A stretch of DNA of 64,000 nt from Uloborus plumipes (Eukaryota > Arthropoda > Arachnida > Araneae > Uloboridae): NCBI GenBank assembly GCA_038373865.1, contig JAXGGA010003075.1, positions 1 to 64,000 on the forward strand, given 5' to 3'. Under the pieces are notes generated by a model. It was not told the DNA's origin and did not search any database. It saw nothing but the letters and a program-made list of their open reading frames with translations. Position 1 is the stretch's first letter; every line of letters starts with the position of its first letter. Below are positions 36,000-48,370 of the stretch, in pieces. Position numbers and translations under genes: made by a program.

Positions 36000-38285
36000 T
36001 TTATGCAAAGTTGTAGGCATAAATAATTAAGAAAATGATTTTTTTGAAATTTATTAAAAGTTTGTTAAAGTACACTGCCAAAGAGCAGATTTAGACAAAA
36101 TTTCATCATAACACATAATTTATATGAATAATTAATATTTATAAAGGATTGCATATGTATTACAGATGCAATCCATTGTATTTTGCTCAATTCATTTTCC
36201 ACAGGTGCCAGGTTTCCATTTATGTGCATCTATTTGCTCTTTAAAACTTCGACTTTTAATTTCCATACATTTAAGTTTAAGGAATCATTATGTTTCATAA
36301 TATGAAGTATCAAAATTAAAAAAATTGATACTTTGTGCCTAAAAATAATGCTTTGTATGTGTTCCAGGTGAACAAATCATAATGTTTCAAACATTTTTTT
36401 TTTTTTTTTGAAAAATAGTAATTTATTTCATGGTTCCTTATAATATATGAAGATTAAAAGACAAGTTTTTAAATTCCTAGAACAAAAAATGCAAGATTTC
36501 TGCATGTCCCTGCAAATTGAGAAACAAAAAAAAAAAAAAAGAAAGAAATAATAACAAATAAAAAAATAATAATGTGAGAAATCTATAAGCTCTGACCAAT
36601 ATATTTTACACTCTCCATTCCTTATTTTTTCTTCTATATGCATTCAAGGCTTTTAATTGATTGAAATACATGTATTTTTTTGAAATACAGTTTAGGGAAA
36701 AACTTTCTCTTGGTTTAAATTTGAATCAAAATGTTTTTAAAGCTATAGTAAATATAAATGAGAAAACCTAGACATAAATATTTGAAATATATATGTAAAA
36801 TATTATTTTACAATAATACAAAACCAAACTTCACATCACAATAAAATATGTAAATCCATTACATTATCAATTATTTTTTGTTATTTAATATATGAACAAA
36901 AAAGAAAGTTTTAAAGCTTTTGCAGAGCCATAATATGTGCAAGCACTGAATGAATAATTTCAAGTGATAAAAATATTATTTATTCTTTTCTGAAGCTGAT
37001 TTAGCAGTAAATAGTTGAATACTTTTAAATATAATCGGATTGCATTTTTCAATTTCTTGCAGATGTTACATTTTCTGCAAAATATATTTCATGAAACAGA
37101 ATTTGCTACTAATTTACTTTTTCTAAGGAGTCTGTACATTTTATATTTTGAATTCCAATGCTATTTCTGCTTACTTGTTTACAAGATCATAAGGTGAAAC
37201 TTTTCTTTTTGAATTTGTTTAGATTATGCTTGAAAATATACTTTTCCCCCCCTTATTTAATAATTATTATTATTTGTTTTGATATAAATTATGTTTTTCT
37301 TGGATCATCACTACTTTTTGTCTCAACCTGCATCATATCTACTGCTTGAAGTATTTCCTGAGAAGTCTATGCATTCATACCAATATATTAATTGAGTTTA
37401 TTTCAATCAATATTTTCCTATAAAAAGCTATTTTAATGAAGTAATTAAATTACAATGTTTTGCTCTTATCTCCTTAAATAGTCAAGAAATGTGGTTTTAT
37501 GACTGTTGAAGATTGATTGATTCTTAATTACATCAAATTTTTATTACTTTCTGAAAAAAAATAATTTTTTTTCAAAAATATTAAAACCAAACAAAACCGG
37601 TTTAAACAAAAAAACCCTGGTTTAAACAAAAAAAAACGTTTTTTTTAAGGTTTTTTTTCAAAAACCCGTTTTTTTTCCAACCCTGGTTGCCACTCAATTC
37701 CAGGGGAAACATTCCCTGTGTTTTCCCTGCATGAATATGCAAAATTACGAAATGGGGAACACTGATATTCTATATGAACATTAATATCCTGGCACAGAAA
37801 AAAAACTAACTAAATAAAAACATAGGGAGGCAAAGCAGAATTCATTAAAACTGAAATCATAGAACGGATTGATGACTAATCTCATACTCTCCAATTAAAT
37901 TAGCATAAGCTTTAAGTTGAATTTCAAACTAAGTAATAAATATTTTTTGCTTCTATAATACAAAATTAAATATTTACTTATAAATAAATAAACTTAGAAA
38001 AAAAAACTGTGAAGTAAAATTACTATTTATTTTATTTTATTTATTATTATTTTATTCATTTGCTCACAAATTTATTCATTGGTAGCTTATATATTTTAGA
38101 ATTCATTTTGGCAACTTGAACTTTTGAAAAAAGTAAAATTCCCTGCACTTTCTAGATTTTTGAAGAAATTTTCAAAATTCCCTGTATTTTCCCTATTTTT
38201 CTGTTGATTTTTCAATTCCCTGCATTTTCCCCGTTTTTTCAGGTTTCCCTGTGGCGTGGCAACCCTGCGCATCTGATATCCATTT
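36000..38285. other. No gene seen; AT-rich intron sequence
   Basis: Part of the long E2F intron. At 33830-33900 and 37590-37690 there are facing GGTTTAAACC-type palindromes (GGTTTAAACCACGTTGG on the left, AAAACCGGTTTAAAC on the right), with CCAGGGTTGCCA/GGTTGCCACTC motifs beside them, perhaps ends of an old element of about 3.9 kb around the piggyBac at 33984. Low-complexity A/T runs dominate. Confidence 0.4.
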
Positions 38286-38883
38286 TTAACCCGCGAGCAC
38301 TCGCACGGGGCCTCTCAGGCCCGGTCATTATTTAAATTCCTGCCAAAAATCACCCCTTCACGGGAAATGGACGAGGTCCACAGTAGCTGCGTTCAGAGTC
38401 ACCTTCTTACTGACCACATGTTTTTCAGGAATGTACAGACCCTCTTTCCCCCAAAAAATATCGGTTCGGGCCTCAGAGGCCCGGCGCGAGTGCTCGCGTT
38501 TATCATTCTGCATTGAGAACGCGAAGAAAGAGGTTGCAAAATGCTTCGCAATTTAAGTTATAAAGATGAAATGAAGAGGTTGCAGACTTTGTGATTAAAA
38601 TTTAGTGCTCAAAATACAATTTTTTCTGCTTTAAAACTCAATTTCTTGAAAAAAACCGCTCCGGGCCTGCGAGGCCCAGCGCGAGTGCTCGTGTGACGCA
38701 AACTAGCAATTTGAGTTATAAAGATAAAATGAAGAGGTTGCAGACTTTGTGATTAAAATTTAGTGTTCAAAACACAATTTTTCTGCTTTACAAACTCAAT
38801 TTCCTGAAAAAAACGCTCTGGGCTTGCGAGGCCCGGCGCGAGTGCTCGTGTGACGCAAAATAACGCGAGTGATCGCGGGTTAA
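38286..38883. mobile_element. GC-rich-ended piggyBac-type MITE with internal duplication
   Basis: TTAA at 38286-38289 and 38880-38883. Inverted ends CCCGCGAGCACTCGC and GCGAGTGATCGCGGG. Palindromic GGCCTCTCAGGCCCGG-like and CGCGAGTGCTCG motifs recur at least four times (38296, 38468, 38665, 38828). A 158-bp segment (about 38550-38707) is repeated directly at 38708-38865. No protein-coding sequence. Confidence 0.82.
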
Positions 38884-39069
38884 AATAGTCTAGGCAAGTG
38901 ACTGACGAATAAAAAAAAATTTTTTTGAACGTTTTCCGCATTTCCATTGAATGCTTCAATTAAAAGCAGTCCGTTTCACTCCAACTGAATTGCTGAGAAC
39001 ATTTTTAACCACAAGACCCATCCGAGTGGTTGGATTCAAACGATTCAATTGTTTATTTGTTTATCTTGC

Positions 39070-40136
39070 AGCTATTGTGGATGCTTTGCTGATTTTAAGA
39101 AATTACAAAAGGAAAATTCCAAGATATTTAAAACTCTGAGGTAATCCCTTGGATTTGAATGAACGTTAATTCAAGAAGAAATTTCATTTAGAAAGGGAAA
39201 CTTTTCTCCCTTTCTGTGATAAATTAGATGGAGACACACAGACAAAAACTTCAGGCTATTGCCGTAGAATTACAAGTAAGTGTCTTTATTTTTAATACAA
39301 AATCGGTCATTTTAACTTTACTTGAAAATTTTCCGATTATTTTATATAAAACGTACACATTCGATGTTCTGCTGATTTTAAAAAACATTTAATAACAGTA
39401 TAATAATACAATACACATAACTTATCATTATTATATCTTGGTTATCTTTAATGGTGAAGATCAAATAACGCTTTTTATAAATTAATTCAAATGTCTGCAT
39501 GGTAAAAAACAAATCCAAAGTGATCTCATGATATTAAATTTTTAAAAATAACCCTCAAATTTATCATTGAAATATTTTATCGCCGTCTATATCCATGACA
39601 GAGCAAACTTAAAATTAAACTTTTAGTAAATGACTGAAAGCATTCGAGTTTTAAGAACTTTTCGAGTTTCTGAGAAAACTTGATACTGTTAACTTTTTAA
39701 ATACTGAAACTTTTGAGTTATGTACTACTGCAACAATTAAAGTTAGTTTTAAGGTGTCTTTCTTTTTTTTTGTTTACATTGTAATAAACAATTTATTTCG
39801 TATTTTAGGTGCTCTCCACTTTGCAGTTTCTGGGAACTGGGTCGTTCCAAAGTATGCTGGAAGATAACCAATTTTTAAATATGTCGCAGCCAACAGTGTG
39901 CAAGAACATTGAGAAGGTAACAAAGGCAATTGTAGAGATCCTTCCAGAATAAGTGCGCTTCCCGATAACTGCCAAGGAGCAGAAATATACACCATTGGGG
40001 TTCTACCAAAAGTATCAGTTTCCAAGAATAATTGGAGTTATTGATGGAACACACATTCCAATTGAAAAGCCGTTCACTGTCGATTGGTTTGTCTACTTAA
40101 ACCAGATGAGCAAATTTACGATAAACGTGCAATCAG
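39070..40136 (+). pseudogene. PIF/Harbinger (HARBI1-like) transposase, 5' part, broken
   Basis: Pieces of a Harbinger (DDE_Tnp_4) transposase in order: VDALLILRNYKRKIPRYLKL and FHLERETFLPF (N-terminal region, about 39075-39215), then AVELQ up to a GTAAGT donor after 39275. A second exon from 39809 reads VLSTLQFLGTGSFQSMLEDN and SQPTVCKNIEKVTKAI (helix-turn-helix-like region), then FPRIIGVIDGTHIPIEKP with the first catalytic Asp, up to a donor after 40136. An in-frame TAA at 39949-39951, an upstream TGA/TAA and at least one frameshift inactivate it. HARBI1-type proteins are about 350 residues. The rest lies at 47149-48370. Confidence 0.85.
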
Positions 40137-40920
40137 GTAACATGTTATCTGTAAGCATAAAGGTGTTCCAGATTTGAAGGTTCAGTAAAACAAAAAACAT
40201 GTCATATGAAAATTTCTAATTTTTCATTCATTTATATTTTAGTTTTTAATTGATGTCTACGTTATTTTCAAAATTGTATGTTTCTCCATGATCCAGTCCA
40301 TGCTTTACAGCACCGATCACCCACTACTGTGATCCTTCCATTGCAGCGAACAATGCTTGAAGTCACATTTGCTATTCGATATATAGAAAGTTAAAAATTG
40401 GAACTGAACCACTCAGCCTAATTTAACAACCAAATAGAATTTAACATTTTTGTTATCTTTATTTTTGTAAGAATTAAAATTTAGCAAGTACATGTTTTCA
40501 AAGCGAAAATATTTACATTGAAAATAGTGATAAAATAAATGTTTTAAATGGTGAAAAAAATGCAAAACTTCTATATGTAAATAAGAGGAAGAATTTTTTT
40601 TAAAAAAAGAGTCAGTGTTGGCTAAATATAACCTTTAATTTTAAAAATAATTGATTTGTGTCATTTATTTTCAGTACTGCTTGTTAAAACTAGTTAATGT
40701 GTAATTTATGTGTGTTGTTGTAACTTAAAGTTTAAATAATCTGCAACTGCTTATTTTTTGATAAAGCATGACCTGTAAAAAGTATTGCAGAATTTAAAAA
40801 CATAACGTAAAAACAAGCAATATCTTGCACATTTGTGCTATAGCGACCCATTTGGTTAGGGCAAAATGGGTTGCTATAATGAACTTAGACTGCAAATTCA
40901 TAACATAAATTTTAAAGTTT

Positions 40921-43679
40921 CAGGGCTCCCAACACATTTTAGATAATGAAAAGGGTAAAAGGACCGTTTTCAGTTAAAAAGGGGACTAAAGAGGACCCTT
41001 CAATATTAAAAAGAGGACTTGGGAGGACCATTCATTGTTAAACCCAGGAAAGCACCAAAAAGCAAATTAGTTGCCTTAGGTCAGGGCTGTCATTTCAAGT
41101 TTTTCCAGGGGGGGGGGGGGTTAAGGGTCCAAAAGCAATGCAATTTCTTCGGAAAACATAAAAAACATGCCCACTTATATGTAAATACATTGATTTCTCA
41201 AAGCCGGCCCAACCCTCCAAAATGACGGGCCTGTCTTAGGTTTGATCCATGAAACTAATTTGCGAATAAACTGCAACAATGATTTTTAATGATAGTTTCT
41301 TCATTAGCTCTATCTTCTGAACAACTGACTTTTCAAAATTAGTTAATGAAATGTTCATTCCAGTGAGCGATTATTTATTTTTAATAATTGAATAATTACT
41401 AACACAAATATTTGGATGAGGAGGGGGTGAGGGCACAATCACCTTATGTAACTAACGATCTTATAACCCCTATTTAAACACCCATGCACTAACTTAAAAA
41501 GTAATTTTAGAAACGTTGGAATTAATTGCTTTAAAAATTAATTTAGTATTACTCATTATTGCATACCATCTTGAGTTTAAAAATATTATTTATAATTTTA
41601 TTCAGCAGCTCATTTGGTAGAGGCAAACTTAAGAGTTATTTTAATTGAAAAATAAATTTTTCTACCTATTAATAGGTGAAAATTAGCTGATTATTTTTAA
41701 TCAGCTAAGTGGCCGATGAATCGGTGTGTTCATAATTAAAAACCTTTTACATATTAGTTATCACAGTTAAATAAATTAAAGAACTAAAGTCAAGTTGCAA
41801 AAACAATAAAAATAAACTGCTAAAATGTAACTTTAAATAAGAAGATTTAAGTTAAAATAGTAATAAACACAAGTTAAAATAGTTCTCAAATTTCAAAATA
41901 AATGAAATATTTGCAAGATGCAGAAGGATCGGAATCCGATACACTGCATCCAGTTTTTGGCAAAGCATGCACACTGCATTGGTAACAAGATTTTTACTAA
42001 ATGAGCTATTACTTAAAATTCAGTTGAGGGAAAATCTTAAATAAGTCAGTTACTGTAATTCACATTTTACACTGATCTTCAAGAGAGGATTTTTCTGGGA
42101 AAAGAATACGTAAAAAAATTTAGAGAAACTGGGGGGGGGGGGGAGAGAGAGAGCACTTGGCAGCGCTGTAAAAAATGATTACTGAAACTTGAGAATTAAA
42201 AAACAAAAAAACCCAGGTATTTTTGCCAAATCTCACTAATATTTTAAGGGTTTATAGAAAATTTCTTGCGATTTCAACTAAAAAATTTTTTTGAAAGCGC
42301 AAGAAAAACAAATTTAAGCAAATCTGAAAATAGTCTAACCATGCTGTTGCTTGAATTTATAGGCCTTTAAAATGGAGGCTTATGCAAAAACCACCCTCTT
42401 CACAAAAAATTAAAAAAAACTTTAAAATAAAACTTAAATTAACTAGAGTTAAGATAGAATAAGTCAAAATCGCTCTCAACTTTCAAAATGATCGAAATAT
42501 TTACAAGATGCAAAAGGATTGCAAACACAGAAACTGCGTGCAATTTTCGGCGAAGTACATGCACGATATTGGCACGTCTTGAAAAAACTATGTAAATGAG
42601 TTATTGACAGTTAAAAATTAGTTAAGAGAAAGTGCTAAATAAGGCAGGTACGGCAATTACTAAATTCTAGGCCGATTTTTTCATTAAAAAAAATGGAGGA
42701 ATTATTTTAGAAACAATTCGTTTTTTCCGAAAAAAAACCGGATTTTCGGAGTACATATAAATTGGAGAAATTCTAGGGGGGTGGGGGACTAGACAGCTAT
42801 GGATAAAATATTACTAAAACTTGAGAAATAAAATGTAAAAAAAAAAAAAAGAAAAAAAAATATTTTGCCAATTTTTCAATATTTTGATTTTTGAAAGTTC
42901 GTAGCAATATCTTCTTGCAATTTCAGCTAAAAGAAGTTCAGAGTTCTGAAAGAGAGAAGAGCATACTTAAGTAAACCAGGAAAAAGATTAAATAAAAGGG
43001 AAACTCCGAGGGAGAAAAGTTACTTCGGCATAGCGATCTCTGATTTTACCAAAAAATGGCGACACTTCCGTGTGTCATGTGGTCACGATAAATCGCTCAA
43101 TATTTTCAATTCTAGTACAATGACTATCTTCTGATAAATAGGAAAGAACTGGCGAAAGTATTTTGTATTTGATTAACACTGTCTAGGAATCGGAATAAAA
43201 ATTTACAAACACGTGGTGCTTGCAATGTGAAAAAATGGCGTATGAGTCACGAAATTGCTTTGGATTTCATTCGCAAAATGATTGTTCATAGCAACATCGT
43301 TCTTATTAGCGTCCTCCTTTTGAAAGAGGGGGACGTTGGAAAGTCCATCCACATTTGCAAACTTGGGGCCTGTGTTCCAGAAAATATTGGTAACATTCTG
43401 CTTCAATTTGAGGTTGTAACTCCTCCCTTAAACCACTCCGTTTGCAAAATTTTCATGCTGCGATGGTTGTAGGAGGAGTTATGAAGACAGAAGCGAAATA
43501 ACTTGGGAAAATCAGGTTAAATAAGACTGAGGCACTGCATGCTTCGACAAAACTTTAAAAAGTTGATTTTTAAGTAAAAATAATATAAAAACGGACCAAA
43601 ATGTTAAAAAGCGGTCTAAAACGGACTTAACTCTAAAAAACGGACTTTGGCGGGAAAAACGGACCATTTCAGAGCCCTG
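40921..43679. mobile_element. hAT-type element with CAGGGCTC/GAGCCCTG ends
   Basis: Left end CAGGGCTCCC, right end AGAGCCCTG; GGACT/GGACC repeats lie next to both ends. The flanks share AAGTTT. Inside are a poly-G MITE (41082), a faded CCGATTAATCGG-type relic (41650-41730) and a direct duplication: GAAATATTTGCAAGATGCAG (41904) recurs as GAAATATTTACAAGATGCAA (about 42491), period near 586 bp. No transposase is recognised. Confidence 0.6.
41082..41233. mobile_element. 152-bp hAT MITE of the poly-G family
   Basis: Ends CAGGGCTGTCATTTCAAG and AAATGACGGGCCTG. Flanks CCTTAGGT and TCTTAGGT differ at one base of eight. It lacks part of the second poly-C block. Confidence 0.8.
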
Positions 43680-43756
43680 AAGTTTTAGTTAAATCTTTTC
43701 AGAATGGCAATAAGTATGTTTGAAGAATATTCAATCAAGGATCTTTGGATTATTAG

Positions 43757-45853
43757 CAGGGTTTGCAATATATGGGTGATTCTCCAAAATCCGAACAATA
43801 TGATGGGCAGAACAAAAATTATTTGACCTAGAAAGTTTTTTTACTTTTTTGATTGTTAAAAATATTTATTCTGATGTTATTCAATTCATATTAAAGCAAT
43901 TTTTCATTTATTTTTTTCTACAAAAATTTTTGAATAGCCAAAAAGTCACCTTTTTTGCGTGTCCCACCCTGTTTCTAAAATGTAAATAAATAATTTTAAA
44001 ATTTTACGTGAACATTGCACAAATTCCACTTGTAGTGTTGAATTATGTATAGTTATGAGTGTAATATAGTGTTGTTTTAGCTTATTTAAATGATTATATA
44101 ATCAGGTAGATCATTTTGAAGTTTGTCCCCAGATTGCATGTCCCTCTCCTGGGCTACAAATTGGTTATTATTAAAGGCAAAAAGAAGGAATTTTGAATCT
44201 GCAGTACTATAACACTGTTTATTCTCATCACTTCTTTGGACTCATAGAGTATTTTGTTTATAGAATGTGTCTGTTGTTTGTATTATTATTCTTTGGTTCA
44301 AAATGAGGTATGTAACATTTTCGATGTCCCTCTCCCGGCCAACATTTCTGTTCTAAATAAAATAAAAATAATAATTCTGCCTGCAGTGTGTAATTGAGTT
44401 AAGAGGATAAAAGAGAAAAATACCATTATTTACCTTCTATATAATTCCGGGTAGAAATATCAGACTTTTTTGATTAAAATGTCCCTCTCCTGGCTCAAAA
44501 AAAAAAAAAAAATGTCACTCTAGCATTACTTTTAAAGCACTGGTAAAACATCCGGTAGAATAGATGGATTTATTTACCAAACCAATAGATGGATTTATTA
44601 TAGCTCTGAGTAACGCATTAGATGATTTTTAAAAGCATATAGTTAAAAATATTAAAAAAGAGTTTCATTTATTAAAAAGTATTCATTTAGAAAAATTTGA
44701 ACTTTATTTTATGATTGTAAATCTCTTTCTTCATATAAATATTAAATTTGTCGGATGCTGCATCGCTTAAAACAGTGTTCGTTTAAGGAGGTTGTAAATT
44801 AGTTTTGTTTGCCAACAATAAACATAGTTTTTCATTCATGTTGAAGTTATTTCTTTGTTATTGTTGTAAAATTTCTGATAATCCTTGATAAAATTCATTT
44901 GTTTGCTCGCTTAGTGCTTCTTGTCACTCTCTCGGTTTGAAAAATTGACCACGCTCCTTTTTTGGGGTGTAGCATACTTAAAGTGAGTTCCCTCTATTTT
45001 TCTCTTAATAAGCTCCTAACAAAGAGTAAGTACGATTTTTTTTTAGATTTTTTTAAGCATTTTTATTTTTATAGAGTTTGTGAGTCGAAAATACCAGGTT
45101 TTTGGAGAATCACCCATATATTAGTTGATATTAGATCAGTCATAGATATTACGTCAGTTGATATATATCGCAAAATATACCCAATATTTATTTTGAAAAT
45201 ATCACGATATTTTGATATTTATTTTTTGAACTGTGAGAGTTACAGTATAAAAATATATCAATCACATTAATAGTGTTTATTTTTTCCTAAAATTATAAGT
45301 AATGTTAACAATTTTATTATAGATTAAAAACTCCTATTTTTAAATTAAAAGTTGGTCAAAAAAAGAAAATGTAAATTTGTTGAGGCCGTGCTCTGAGTAA
45401 CGCATTAGATGATTTTTAAAAGCAGCTTCACAAAGGAAAATTGAGTAAAACAGCTAATGCTGTTGCTATTAATTTAAAATCAGTAAACATTAGATAAAAC
45501 AATACTCAATAAACAAATATACTCCAGTAATATCAGATATATTTTTAAAAATTGCTTTTATGGTTTAATTTTACATGATATTTTATATTGATTTAGTGCA
45601 TGAAACTGATATTTTTCTACGATATATTTACGGATCACATAAATATATCTTAGTTTATTTTTACATGAAAATTTATATTTTGATACACAAATATCAAAAT
45701 AATCAACTTTTAAGTCTATATATTATAATACCAGCATAAGAAAATAAACACAATAGTAATTTAAGATGCATTTACTAAATTTAAAGACTTCAGTTTGTGC
45801 TGATTGAAAATATTAGATATCTATGTCAAAATATTGGATATTTTCGAACAGTG
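43757..45853. mobile_element. hAT-type element interrupted by a TA MITE
   Basis: Flanks ATTATTAG (43749-43756) and ACTATTAG (45854-45861) match at seven of eight bases. Ends CAGGGTTTGCAATATAT and, in reverse complement, CACTGTTCGAAAATATCC are imperfectly inverted. The non-MITE part (45121-45850) is AT-rich with many ATATTGATAT-like palindromes. Confidence 0.6.
43773..45118. mobile_element. 1.35-kb TA-flanked MITE with internal GTCCCTCTCCTGG repeats
   Basis: Inverted ends TGGGTGATTCTCCAAAA and TTTTTGGAGAATCACCCA; TA on both sides. Inside, ATGTCCCTCTCCTGG or close variants recur at about 44139, 44324 and 44480, with a weaker GTCACTCTCTCGG at about 44923. The terminal GGGTSATTC resembles that of the MITE at 2627. 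No protein-coding sequence. Confidence 0.8.
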
Positions 45854-47148
45854 ACTATTAGGGTACTTGAGGCACCTACATAAAAATGTCATACAAGGCA
45901 ATATTGGATGAGAACACCATCCACTAATTTATCAAGCAATCACAGGAAAAGATAATCTCTATGATTAGCATACTCTATTTCCATTGTCCAATGCAGTGGT
46001 ATACTGAAAGAGAGATGCAAGCAGATAGCATTATTCTTACATTAACATGCACCCACTTTTAAAATTTTATCAGAGAAGCATCCCGTTGGATTATAATGAT
46101 TTCATTCACTAATGATCATACTAGTAAGTATCTGTCTGTCGTTTTTTCAATGACTACATTACGTGTCCAACACATTATTAGCACTTAAATGGAACAACAA
46201 CTGCAGAGTGAGGATATTCACTGCTGTCAATAGCTTAACTTCACTTTACACAACGAAATTTAGGTCAGCTACTTTCACATTTTGGGAACCCGACCTCCCT
46301 TGAACTTCTGTATTCTCAAAGGCTCCATAAAATTTTGGATTCTTCCAGGGGTGGGTGTGTATACACAATGCTAATTTTATCAGGAAAAAAACAAAAACCA
46401 CTCCAGCATCTGTAAATTTTTTAAAGCACTTTTTGGTGCGAGAGGGTTGCCCCCCACCCCTATCCTGCTTGAAAGAGCCTCTTGATGAAATAGCAGAAAG
46501 AGAAGGAAGTACCTCCAACCTAAATTTCAAAATTATTGCATTAATATTTGATTACATAATTATTGTTTGGTTGAATATGCAATCATTGGGACAACTTTTT
46601 ATCAACTAGAACATTTTTTCAACAAAACGTTTCCGGAGATACACCCTCCAAATCTGTGACCTTGTTTGGCTAAGCATTATTTTGTCCATAAAATCCAATG
46701 ATACCTCCATTTGACTACTAATGCTTTTTTTGCTTGATCAATTCTCTTTTTACGTTTGAAACATTTTGTGTTTAAACACTTTGTATATTGTACTTAGATA
46801 GGTATGCACATATTCAAAAAAAAATTTTTTTTGATTTTCATTGTTGCTTTATTTAAGAAACACACATAAATTTAAAGAAATCTTAAAACTTTCAATAGCA
46901 TTAATTTACTCATTGCTAATTGTCAGAGTGCAACTCATCTTTAGTTGCTTATAAGCATTTTATTAACTTAAGGTGAATAAGGAATATTAATTATGCTGTT
47001 GTGTTTATATACTTTTGCATTTGAGTGCCATAGGTATTGAACTCCTAAATGCAAGTAGTAAACTACTCATATTTTACAAAGTCTTTAATACAGTTTTAAA
47101 ACTTATCAGTTTTTAATGTACTTTACTGTTATCTCCTGTTGATTTTAG

Positions 47149-48370
47149 GCCAGTGATGTCAACTGCAAAATTTCAGATATTGTAGTTAGATAGCCAGATA
47201 GCAAGCACGATTCCTACATTTGGGGATCAGGGGTGATTGTTTCATAAAAGAATACCTAAAAGTTTAAAGAAAAAGTGGGGGGGGGGGGTTAAAACCAAGG
47301 GCCCTATTATTTATGCACACCTAATTTTATAACTATACATACATAAAAATTAATTTACTTTCATAAACTAACACATTTCATACATTCAAATAGTTTTTAG
47401 TCAAAATATTGTACATGCATTTAATTAAATTGTAAATGAGTAATAAAGTTACTTTTGAGCTGGTGATGAGCAATTACCTCCAAAAAAATATTTTAAGGAG
47501 AAAGCAAAAGTATAACAGAATTACTGTTTGTAGCGCGAAAGCATTTATAAAGTAATGAAAGTTGCATTTGTTACATTTCATTTATTTGTCTCCTAACTAA
47601 GGGTAATAAGCATCAAAAGTTCAAAAGTGAGAAAAAATTGATTCTCATATCGGATGCGAATAAAATAATTTAGTAAGGTAAAAAAACAATTTGAATTTTC
47701 ATCTTAACATTTCTATTTGATGAATATTATTAATAATTATCGGTATAATCATCGAAAAAGAAAAAAGAAAAAAATACCGGAGATGGGAAGATAAAAGCAT
47801 AATTAAAAATATTTTATTTCCGGTATTTTCGAACATGAAAATACCAGAATCTATCATGAAAATACCGGAAATCCGGTAAAATACCAGAACACAATCACCC
47901 CTGGGGGATGTAGTGGATTGCGAAAATACTCATCCTCACAGAACGGACATAACTTCCCAAAAGGAGACTTGGGTTACCTTCCTCTAGCCGTAACTCATGA
48001 AGACATACAACGAAAATGAGACAGACACCTGTGCATGAAAACTATTAATACTGGGCTACGCTCCATTCGGAGCACAATAGAATGGTGCAATGGAATCTTG
48101 AAATCAAGATTTTGTTATCTTCATGCATCTGGAGAATGTTTTCTGTACACACCAAAAAAGGTCTGCACTATCATTGTAGCTTGTGCAGTATTGCACAACC
48201 TAAGCTTAAAACGAAGTAATTTATTACCTGACAAGGAATATGCTGTGAATCATTCTGCACTAGATGATGACGATGCAGGATAGGATGATGACACAACCAG
48301 CACTAACCAGAGCACTATTATCAATGCACAACTTTTAAAAGCTCGCATTATAAAGAATGGGGTGGTGTAA
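47149..48370 (+). pseudogene. PIF/Harbinger transposase, 3' part, broken by insertion
   Basis: Continuation of the 39070-40136 pseudogene. After an acceptor (TGTTGATTTTAG) the frame reads DVNCKISDIVVR, a TAG stop where the family has Trp, then PDSKHDSYIWGS (family W-P-G-S-x-H-D-S, containing the second catalytic Asp). An element (47228-47903) interrupts it. It resumes with GDLGYLPL (family G-D-x-G-Y-P-L), then LRSIRSTIEWCNGILKSRF and KVCTIIVACAVLHNL, with the third acidic residue in the STIEW segment. A TAG at about 48281 and a further open stretch to TAA near 48370 end it. Confidence 0.85.
47228..47903. mobile_element. hAT-type insertion inside the Harbinger pseudogene
   Basis: Ends CAGGGGTGATTGT and ACAATCACCCCTG are inverted. 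The flanks share GGGGAT. The right part, rich in ATACCGGAAATCCGGTA-like motifs, resembles about 56200-56360, so the same family occurs twice in the window. It post-dates the Harbinger gene, since it splits a conserved motif. Confidence 0.75.

Noticed and set aside
46246..46609. Opposed open frames of 94 and 84 codons
   Set aside because: They overlap a faded copy of the poly-G hAT MITE (about 46326-46470), so they are not genes.
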